Positions 54,541 through 64,000 of a DNA stretch of 64,000 nt are shown here, one piece after another. A program made the position numbers and the translations under genes. Positions within the stretch are counted from its first letter, which is position 1. Each line of letters opens with the position of its first letter. The notes beneath the pieces were generated by a model. The model was not told the DNA's origin. It saw only the letters and a program-made list of their open reading frames with translations, and did not search any database. Location of the stretch: contig OU612070.1 of assembly GCA_914767715.1 (NCBI GenBank), positions 23,672,025-23,736,024 on the forward strand, given 5' to 3'. The DNA comes from Membranipora membranacea. Taxonomy: Eukaryota > Bryozoa > Gymnolaemata > Cheilostomatida > Membraniporidae.

Positions 54541-57500
54541 ATGATTTTTCCTTTACAGGTGCTACTGATGACAGTTTATAGTGTCAGTGGCTGTCTTCCA
54601 CCCTTCAATAGGTAAGTGTTCACCAACATCGATGAAACATTCAACTCTATAAGCTCTTTCTCTCCTAGAGATTTCATCTCTGTCCCCGTTGCAATCTACT
54701 TGTTTGAAGCTACCCTACTGACCAGAAATTCGCTGGCCTGAAATCCGTGAATAATTAAGACTAGTGGAAACGGTCGGAGTTGTGCCCTCCGCGAATTACG
54801 AGCCCGCGAATTATTAAGGTCAGTAGGGTATGTGATTTCTCAAGTATTTTACGGAACAGATACTGTTCTATTTTACTACCTTGAGTAATAAGACCTACTG
54901 TGATCAACTGCTTCCTATTCTGCATTGTGAATTACATGATATAGATACTTTCACTTTAGGAAGTTGGGCAAATATGTTAAAAAGTTGTGCACCCATGAAA
55001 AAAGAGAAGACAATCACAATCTAAGTCATTATTGTTGTATTGATATGTTTTATGTCTATCAGGTACTCTATCGGTAACAGAGTCTCTACTCTTATTAACA
55101 CTGAAGGTGATGTTTACCATATGGAAGCTGATAAAAGACATCCAGGTTATATTCTCTTCTCCGACTCGTCCGCCCTGAAGACTACTGATGGTATCAACAC
55201 CTACACTATAGCTGGCAGTGCAGTTGAGCGCAAATATCATGATGGAGTAGGATCCCAGGCTAGATTTAGACTTATTACTGGCTTTGTACAAATAGATGAG
55301 CGCTACGTGGTGATTGTGGACCATTTTAGTAATTGTTTAAGAAAGCTAGACAGGCACACTGGTAATATTACAGTTCTCACTGGAAAATGCAGTAAGAGAG
55401 GTGGTCACAATAATGGAGAGTTGAGTGAGGCAAAGTTCTACCGCCCCTTTGGTGTATACGCCAGGTCAGGGTTACCGGATGAACAGTATGCGTGGAATTA
55501 TGACACTTTGTATGTTACTGATACCTGGAACGAGGCTCTACGTGAGATCGACCTCACAACAAACCAAGTCTCGGATGTCATGAGATCAGAAGCACTACGC
55601 AGACATACAACAATGTATCAGTATTACGGCAGCAAGTTCTTCCCTATCGGATCAACAGTCTATAAACAGGTCAACTCCCCTCGGTACCTTGGAGACTTTG
55701 AGCTCACAGTAAGCTACATCTCTGAGGAGCTTAAAGAGATCATGTTTATATCCAATATCGATCAGTACCATCATACGGCCTCTGCAATGCTGTCTATCGA
55801 TGCTAATCAGCTGATTGCAGTTACACTTAACTACTCTCAGTACCAGGAGATTACAGAGACAGACTACTCATGTCAGAGAGTGGACAGGGTGTGTAGAAGA
55901 ATGAAGAAGAAGTTAGCGATGAGAATATGTAATGGTAATGAGAGGACAGCAGATGGTAACCTCAATGATTGTGAGCTCAATAATCCTCACTCACTGCTAC
56001 TTCTCAACAACACTATATATATAGGAGAGCGAGGAGCTATACGCTCTATGCCAGGTCAGCATTTCATCTTGGTGATGTCTAATTGAAATATTAGCTTGAA
56101 GACTTGACTATAAATAGGTTTGAATGGGGATAACAATAATAGCATGAATTAGAAAAGTTAAAAAAAGTAGAATACCATGATTCTTTAGAAAGCAGAAGAT
56201 TAGAATATAGAATTGGAAAAAGAGAGTAGTTAGCAGCCTCGAATACCTTGCTAACACTGAAAATTACACAGAGACCAGTATCTTTTGAGGGTATAAGGAA
56301 TTCAGATGGAGCAAGAAACTTTAAGGTAGACTTTAGTTAGACAAAGGTCAATTTGCTTTGAATTCGGAGTTGCTCCCCCTTCCACTAGTCGCTAAGGCAG
56401 TGACATGTGGCGTGACTGGTTATGTATTGAATGTGAAGTTTACTGTTGAATGACTGCAAACATTATTGTGATTTTACTGTGTGGAATTGCAGGATTATAT
56501 TTGCGTGAGGATGGAATGCTTGCTGTACCAAATGTGCCTACCACCAAAGAAAGTACTCAACAGCAACGCATATCACACGAGCAAACGCCATGTTACGAGG
56601 TGAACAACAGTCTTCCAACTGCAAGCTTATCTGATGATAACTCCATCCGATCCAACAACACTGAGGTTCCCACTAAAAGTAGGTTATACACGTTGTGATT
56701 TATTGGTGCCCAATAAAAAATATTTGCTCATAATAATAGTAAACTGCAATACCCCATCCTCATGCCAAGACTATTTACAAACTTCTTTGTAAATATGCTG
56801 ATGATTTTTTCACAATTTTGTTTCAGAGATTATTGATGTATCGTCATGCCAAGAAGAAATAACGGTGGTTGCCTCCCCTGATACAAAGTTATCTTCTCTT
56901 GCTATGGAGTTTAATGGAGTGACACAATCAGTTCAGCTCCCACCAGGCACTTACCCATATCAGATTAATACTCCAGAGAGAAACTGCTCACTTAACATCC
57001 ATGTGACGACAGGTATAACATGGATTTATGATTTATGAGCTAGCGCCCTACTCGTTAAAGTACCTTAAAGCCGCCTTATTTTCCTTTCTTTGAAATGAGT
57101 AGTAAAAAGGCGGAGTTCACGTACATGGACGAGTAGCCTACTTGCTAATGGTATTTTCTCATGAAGCAAAATTCCTTTTCACTGTAACCTTACACCATTT
57201 ACTACATTATTTGTCAGGTGCTAGGAGTTATCAGAAGAGGCATAGGCTGTTGTTTGTTTCGAAATATCCCAAAGACTGCGGAAATGTAACCGACAATAGC
57301 AGCAGATCACTCTCAGATAGGATAACAAACTATTTGGTACATAGAAACTATGAAAAACTGGATACCTTGTGTGAAGGAGGTTAGTCAGTAGATCACAACT
57401 TTTGCGTCCTCAGACGTAGTTTGAGCCCCCCACCCTTCCTCCCCCAAAATCTTGCCCCCAGCCTGATATCACCCAGCCATGGAGTTTACCTCACATTTTG

Positions 57501-58250
57501 CTCACAAATATCCATTATCTGAATGCTATATTTCTGATTTTCTCACTGCGAGGGGAGACAAGTTACACATATCAGAATACTTGAGACGGGTGATAGGTGT
57601 AGCCAATGTGTTGAGTGGCTCTGATTGGTGGGTTGCTCTCCCCAATTAATCGGAACCAATACATGGGCTAGGTCCGTATTGTATATACTGTATAACATAT
57701 TCTCCTGCACAGACTGCGGCCGATCTGAAGTACTAGAACCTCTGACTGACTGTAATGAGGGTATGTTTGTTGTGATTTGGCCGACTAATATAACAGTATC
57801 TCCTGACGCAGCCAGTCATGTGATGTCAGAGCTCACACACAGACTAACACTCAGACTTAAAGAGAGTGGAGTGAATCTAGCAGCTATATTTCTCTACAGA
57901 CAACCTTCGTGAGTAACAAGACTTGTTTTTAAGGTTTTAACACATTATGATCTGTGTGAAAATCACTAGTCTGATTGAAGATAAAAGTTTAATAAAACTT
58001 CAATTTTGTTGACTTTGGATAAATATTGCGAACACGGATATTTGGATAACAAAATAAAAAGATCTGTAAAGAGTTAACAAAGTTGATCCAAGCTATGTTA
58101 TTACTGCCCCGCAATTTATTTCAGCTCACTATCTATTTTAGAGTTGTCCTACCACAGAGAACACCTAATGGTACAGTAGCAGAAGTTGTGTGGTCTGCAG
58201 AGTGTATAGAAAGTCTCACTTATGATGCTGTATCAGACTCTTGCCTGTAA
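54541..58250 (+). CDS. Secreted NHL/propeller-like protein with the unrecognised C-terminal module (7 exons, 633 aa)
   Basis: Exons: 54541-54611, 55063-56054, 56493-56678, 56827-57012, 57218-57379, 57713-57908, 58142-58250. Total 1902 nt, all phases close, stop TAA. The start ATG begins a signal peptide, MIFPLQVLLMTVYSVSGC. The long second exon encodes a propeller-like region. Blades carry motifs such as YTIAGSAVERKYHDGVGSQA, NCLRKLDRHTGNITVLTGK and FYRPFGVY...LYVTDTWNEALREIDL, as in NHL-repeat proteins. Exon 3 is a Ser/Thr/Asn-rich linker. Exons 4-7 encode the same module as the SRCR gene upstream (DC.R.E, W.TN.T, C-terminal Cys). Several N-glycosylation sequons and no membrane segment indicate an extracellular protein. 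Function unknown. Confidence 0.88.
54711..54830. mobile_element. Small MITE, 120 bp, TA ends
   Basis: Inverted ends TACCCTACTGACC and GGTCAGTAGGGTA, with GCGAATTATTAA and its near-complement inside. Lies in the first intron of the NHL gene. Confidence 0.7.
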
Positions 58251-58916
58251 GCTGCTGTTCTGTCTCTTATTGACCTATAAGATTTGCCACAAATCGCATT
58301 ACCCACACAAACCCATTTGTCTTATCACAGCTCTGTAGCATTTAATATAATTCTTATAATTAGATAATGATGAATATATATGACAAAGGACAAATCTTTA
58401 ATGAGGCTCTGCTGAAAATGAGAATGCTTATATCAGTGACAGCTAGCATAGAAGCAGTGTCGCTTTGAATTTTAATCGAAAAAGTCTGCACGCTCTTTCA
58501 ATCTGTGTAGGATTATTATAAATAATGGTCAAAGCTTACTGGGACAAATCTTATCTGTGGAACAGTTCATTATTCTAATTTTTATATGTCTACTAAAATA
58601 AAACCAGTAGATATACAGCCATATTGAAAGTTTTCAATGTAAACTTGCAGCATAACAAATTCCCAAATCAAGTTTTTTTCCTATATTTTTTGTCAAATTT
58701 TATATCCTCTAACTATGGTTATCAATTTTGGTTAATTCCCCATTTACACAGTCTTTGTTAAGCTGCCTAATTATACTTTTACATTAGACATATTTTGCAT
58801 TAAATTTGAATTTCTCCATTTTGATCATCAGAGTTCAGATAAAATAAATCAAAGATAAAGCTTAACACTATAAAGTCAACAAAACAAATAGGTATTTAAA
58901 TGTAATTTTCAGATAA

Positions 58917-59069
58917 TTTTATCTTGGAGGTAGGCCATGTTTAGTAGGAGATTGTGGTGAACAATCAGAATACTCCTGTAATTCTGAAGAGCTAATCTCA
59001 GTCAGTGCACTTATGGAGAAAATTTCTCAGGTTCTTCACTTCGATATGCAGTTGTCATCTTCCGTATGA
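58917..59069 (+). other. Cys-rich open frame resembling a module exon, no usable acceptor
   Basis: The frame begins right after an in-frame TAA and reads FYLGGRPCLVGDCGEQSEYSC, then NSEELISVSALMEKI, to a stop at 59067. The DCG...SE...C pattern recalls exon 6 of the NHL gene, DCGRSEVLEPLTDC. The only splice acceptor upstream (ending 58912) puts the frame out of phase via TAA. It may be a decayed module exon or chance. Confidence 0.25.
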
Positions 59070-60029
59070 AGAGAAGATAACAACCTAATTATATCTATAT
59101 TGCGCCTTTGAAAGTGGAGTTTGACCCAAATGAGCAAAAAATGTGAAAATCATAAATTAAAACGAGGAATAATAGCAATATCTCCGCAGAAATGAGTAGG
59201 TTATAACCTCGAACACTATGGAGCCGGACAAGCAGTTTCTAGGAGACAGGTAGAATTGGCATTTCCCATTAAATCGATGAAGGCGCTAGAAAAACCAGAA
59301 TGTACACATCTTCATCATTCAGAACTAAGAGTGAAAAATTACAAATCAAGAACAAGCTTGTTGTGAAAGCAAGGAACATTGCACTCCTAGTAAGACCCAG
59401 GGTGTACAGGACCAAGCTGCTTACTGAGACAGTATATAAACCCCCCCCCCCCCACCCTAACTCATACAAGCTCATGACAGCGAAATCACCCAATGGTGTC
59501 CTGCATAGATTCGTATGGTACTGTTGTAATAAAGGGTAATAAACTTATTGCTAAAAAAAGTACGAAGAATATAGAATGAGCTGGCAACTTGTCCCGCGGT
59601 CTTTTTATACTTGATGATTTTTGAATATTGACAAAAAGGTATCCTTATGATAAAACTGCAGTGTAATTCAGTGGCATGTCAACAGTTTAGAAAAACCAAA
59701 TCTTTAGTGAAAAAACTATGACAATTATAGTGTGCTGGACTTTCTATTGAGAGCGATGGAGCACATCTTGTAGGAAAAAAGTGCTGGTACTTTTCTGACT
59801 GTATGTAACAAGCTAGAGTTTAATTTTAGCTCTGCGGAACAATAGTGGGAAATTCTTTAGTGATGATTGCCATCAGCTCATTATAACCGAGGTCAGATCG
59901 GTTGCTGGGAATTAATTTTGGTTACCATATGTAATTTTGGTGTAATTTGGACAATAAGATTAACTTAACTGTTTTGAAGTGTGTTACTTCTCAAATACCA
60001 AACCTAGACCAGATTCAGACCCTATGTAC

Positions 60030-60105
60030 AAGTCTTAGATAAGGCTTGGGGCTTTCAATCGAGAGGTCTCGTGTTCGATTCCCGGCGGATCACGGTGGCG
60101 TCAGG
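60030..60105 (+). mobile_element. tRNA-like SINE head fragment
   Basis: The B box TGTTCGATTCCC is clear; the A box is poor. The following GGCGTCAGGAAGAGCATACG resembles a SINE body. Confidence 0.45.
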
Positions 60106-61397
60106 AAGAGCATACGACCTCAAATACTCCTGTGCCACATTTGTATACATATATACAGTCTGTAGACCTATACTGATGATGCCGGAAACAAATTAACCAC
60201 ACGGTATCACAGGGTATCGAGACTATAAATGAAGTGAGATTTTTTTACAAGTCTTGCAGTGGAAACCTTTTTACTGTGGATTTTGAAGTACTGGTTTTGC
60301 TGCCTCATAATTTTTTTGACATACAGCGCAGTAAAATGAAGTTGGTATAAAGTTAGAGTGCTACAAATACATACGAGGCCTACAGAACATGATTCACAAA
60401 GGTCCTAACATAATCCCTACAATCCTACATCAAACGTCTGAATTAGGATTGATATTTTCTCATGGCCCCAAATAGCAAGAACAATATTTTGTTTGAAATG
60501 AAGGATATGCTATGAATAGTGAATAAGTCTACATGTTTAGCCTGATTTGACCCTTGAAATCAAGGAAAATTGAGCTATTATCCAATTATGGTTTTATCAC
60601 AAGATTATCGTCAATGAATGGGCAGGCAATGGGTGCAGTAATGTTTGTACAAATTTACAGCTAGATAATTACTGTGTTGACAATCTTGATACAATATGAG
60701 ATAGCATGACAAGCTTCAATTTTTTAGCACCAACTACCTTCCAAAATTCAGCATGGAATGGAAAGTGTTAAGTGTATGACATACAGATCAGCTATATGTA
60801 CTGCAGCCCAGACTAATTGATTAACTGTCATATCTTATGTATTTTATTATAATTACCAGTGCACTTTCAAAAAGTCAGCCGGTTAGCTTAGATCAGCCTC
60901 AACTTCCTCTTTCTAGACAATTTGTCTCAGTTAATTTTTATGTAACATTTTGATAAACACTTTACACACTTTCAAAACCAATGGAAAATTTATACGACTG
61001 TGGCATAGCATTATTCTTTTGTTGCCATAGCAACTATTGCTTGATTGGCAGGCACATGTGGTGATAGGAGTTAGCTTATTGGCCAGTTGCCTGCCTAATA
61101 ATTGGGAAAATAGTAACATTTTCAAGCCGATGTGAATTCTTATCAAGTACTGAACAGTTGCTTTCAGCTCAACTTCCCATGCAAAAGTGTGCTAATAAAC
61201 TTGCCACTATAATAAGCTGCAATTTGTAGCAACTTGGTCGCACTGTGAAAGATTTCTCTGCCTTATTTTTTCTGCATGATAGATATTTTGTGTGTTTGTG
61301 CTGGGAGAGAACTTATTTTTTGTTATTACAATCATAGCTGTCAGGCTGGATTAGCATCGCTGCCGCTGCCTCTAACTAAAGCTGTCAGCGAGTTGAC

Positions 61398-61442
61398 ATG
61401 GACACACATCCGAGCTTAGCCCTCACTGCCGCCCAGTCTCAG
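61398..61442 (+). CDS. Possible first coding exon of a gene running out of the window
   Basis: The frame ATG to CAG encodes MDTHPSLALTAAQSQ and is followed at once by the strong donor GTAAGT (phase 0). No matching second exon is recognised before 64000, so it would need a long first intron. Called from start and donor alone; could be chance. Confidence 0.35.
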
Positions 61443-64000
61443 GTAAGTCATGAGCATGTGATTGATTGCTGAATGAATGGTGGCTGCCAAACTTGACAGA
61501 TATAGGCAGCTTTGAAACACTTATCTGAAGTGATAGGTGAAAAATTATAACCTGATAATAAATTATTATAAGTAATTATGATTACAAACACGTCTATAAC
61601 AGTGTCCATATAACTGTCAAGTTGAATATGTTTAGTGGTTGTCATATATCCATCGTACTGTCAATGCTTGTTGACATCCCTTGTCATAAAGTGTTAAAGC
61701 AAACATGACAGGGTCTTTGATCTGACTGACAATACTTCATACTTGTAACATAACAAGTGCTTGATCGCTCACGATACAGACAAATCACTCGGGTGTTCTG
61801 TTTCCAATAATTTCCTGTAACATAAATCTGAGGACACTGATTGAGATGAGGTGAGGGAGCACCTTGTTGAATTTGTCAGCGGTTGGCAGGTGGTTGTTGA
61901 TGGGCTGGTCAGTTTTGTTGGTGTTTATTTCTCATGTCATATTACTGTCAGAATTAACATATTGGTGGACTCAGCTCACCTGCCCCAGTTGTCACTTTTT
62001 AGACAGCTTAGTGATCACAAAAGGTTTGTTAACATGTCAAATTTACTTCTCTTTTGAATGATTGAGCGGGCTTTGACTTGTAATAACCTTGTCATATTCA
62101 AGTCATAATTCTCCATTCATACATCATGGCTACTCACAGACTAGCTACCCAACAGCTCACCTGAGTTTAGTTCATATCATTGTGATGAATTCACGTAGAT
62201 GTAATTTTAGACACAAGTTGTCGAAGAATTTTTTATTGCAACATTTAAACATTGAAAATTTGTCGTGCCGTTGCTGGTGCGTCGCGATTGGGACTCGTAT
62301 TCTGGGATGACTGTGAAAATGTGAGTAGTTATTAAGAGCATTACAAGTAAGTCTTCCTGCTTCATCAGTTCTTCCATCTTTCTCACTCTGTATCGGGCAG
62401 ATATAAAGTGAAATTTCAAACTGAAAATTATTTTTAATCTTTTCTTGGAGTCATTCACATGTGTAAAATAAGTTAGCAATTTTGATGCGCTGGTCCAAAG
62501 ATTATATATATATCACAGTGAAGAATATATCTGTGCTATCAAGATGTGCGACACTGATTTTGTAGACAGTATGGAGTAGAATCACCCTACTAGTAAGCTG
62601 ATCCGACTACATCATCACGGATATATCCATTCAAGGGTATTAAATCATACCATTCAAACACTTGATTTTATAGCTTTTTAAATATTTAATGCTTTATGAT
62701 TTATTTCATCAAAAATATAGGGTGAAGAGTTATAGTCCAAAGTAGCATTCCTCGAGAGCATCCGATCCATTATCACTCAGAATGTTGCTTCAGATTTAAA
62801 ATTTATCAAATTGAAAAATTCCTGCTGCCTCTTAATTTATAATGCTAATTAGATGAAAGTGTTGTTTGCCGATTAGTGATACTTTGCAATGCAATTTCTA
62901 CAGATCTTTTTCACAGTAAATTTACAGCCCATTTGACTGTTTAATTTAAACAATCCAAGGGTGCAAAACTGCAAGCTTTTTGGGTTTTGACTTTTCAGTG
63001 TTTATTTAACCCACTGTGAATTTGAGTTCTGGCTTGAGTGATTTAAATATACATAAACTGGAAAGCTAACAGCAGAAGGCTGATGATAATACCTAATGAC
63101 AACAGTTGGCATACAATAAACTCTAGCTGCTGTGGGTAATAAAACTATCTGTGTTTAGGTTATGCATATCATTGCCACACAAACTATTGCATGACTGTAT
63201 CAACTTAGCTGCTGCCTGGCTTCTGAGCAGCCTGTTTGAACAAATTGAAGCAACACACTAAAATGTCTGAGTGATAGAGCGTGATTGTGTCTTATTTTAG
63301 ATTCTTGCCTTGACAGACTTATATCTAGAGCAGGACTAACACTGCAGTGTCACTAGCATTTTGTGGAAGTGATATAAAGTTGCCTAAGAGCTTTTTTATT
63401 GCCCAACTCGAATTAGTTACGATTGGTATCGTACAAATCAAGCAGATGTATTTTGAGTTTTGTTTTATCATCAAAAACTCAAGACTTTGCCAAAACACTA
63501 CAGCTCACAACATTGAGTTATGATTCAGCACAAAAACTCATCAAAACAGAGTGCTAATGACAGTGAACAATGTTACTGATGTCACCCTGCCGTATCCTGC
63601 TTAGCCTTCTAAGAACTAATGGTCATATTGTGCAACGAATGAGAAAATCACTGCAACTTTATCATCAGTTGTTTTGTTGGGATGCAGTAAGTGTTTAGGG
63701 TTTGTATCTCAACACATACTGAGATTTTCCTAAACATTAAACTGTAATTTGATGAGATCACCAGAAATTTTGGACAAGCCAAGTCTCATGGTAACACCAG
63801 CTGAAGTTACTTAATACAATGAAGCCGCGGAGGCCTGCAGAAATCATCAGTCTGCTGGGAAGATGAGATCGTGACTATTTTCGTCACCACTCTGCTATCA
63901 TTAGCAGGAAATAAAATTTAATGATTAACCGCTAAACTTTGCTGCGAGTGTTCATTGTGATATGTGGTCTAGGGTTTTGTCAATCGTTTCTTACATTGTA
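61443..64000. other. Terminal stretch without recognised features
   Basis: AT-rich. No convincing exon, RNA gene or repeat. Possibly the first intron of a gene starting at 61398. Confidence 0.4.

Larger units (their letters stand above)
58251..61397. other. Intergenic sequence, mostly featureless
   Basis: Apart from the Cys-rich frame at 58917-59069 and a tRNA-like block near 60030-60105, I see no gene. A C-run of 13-14 bases lies at about 59443-59455. Confidence 0.4.

Noticed and set aside
55040-55062. ATG upstream of the propeller exon as the start of the NHL protein
   Set aside because: It lies in intron sequence before an acceptor at 55062; the exon at 54541 supplies a proper signal peptide and matching phase.

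Overview
The window is animal nuclear DNA from an invertebrate, most likely a sponge, although no sequence marker proves that. It is AT-rich, with GT-AG introns of a few hundred bases to several kb. Its proteins are extracellular mosaics (SRCR, WSC, PAN/apple, pentraxin-like, fucolectin-like, NHL propeller), a mix typical of sponges and other early-branching animals. Between genes and inside introns it carries many tRNA-derived SINEs, MITEs, LINE tails and minisatellites. All exon models were assembled by hand from splice signals and reading phase. In the best models every phase closes; a few boundaries could be off by a base.

Left part (1-12.8 kb). The C-terminal 298 residues of a clan-2-like cytochrome P450 run on the + strand. 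The gene is split by a 4.5 kb intron that holds a SINE with a U2 snRNA-like head and a 1.3 kb foldback transposon with a 7 bp target duplication. A complete nine-exon FMN-dependent 2-hydroxyacid oxidase of 371 residues, ending in the peroxisomal signal SRL, converges on it from the - strand. Its last intron contains a 44-unit, 17 bp minisatellite.

Middle part (12.9-35 kb). A nest of mobile elements (SINE inside hAT-like element inside SINE) precedes a tandem cluster on the - strand. The cluster holds two complete paralogues of 556 and 570 residues with the order signal peptide, PAN-like, pentraxin/LamG-like, WSC, PAN, Gly-rich tail. Their exon-intron structures match phase for phase. Around them lie relics of further copies: a dead first exon, seven copies of the 5' flank, a repeat unit whose whole gene body is gone, and an inverted copy truncated in its second exon.

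Right part (37.9-58.3 kb). On the + strand lies a large extracellular-protein gene, or two adjacent genes: PAN, fucolectin-like, PAN, an unrecognised Cys/Trp-rich region, two SRCR domains, a Ser/Thr-rich linker, and a C-terminal module I do not recognise. Directly downstream is a complete seven-exon gene for a 633-residue secreted protein: an NHL/six-bladed-propeller-like domain followed by the same unrecognised module, encoded by four exons with the same phases. This shared module is the best candidate for something undescribed.

The last 5.7 kb has no convincing gene apart from a possible first coding exon at 61.4 kb.
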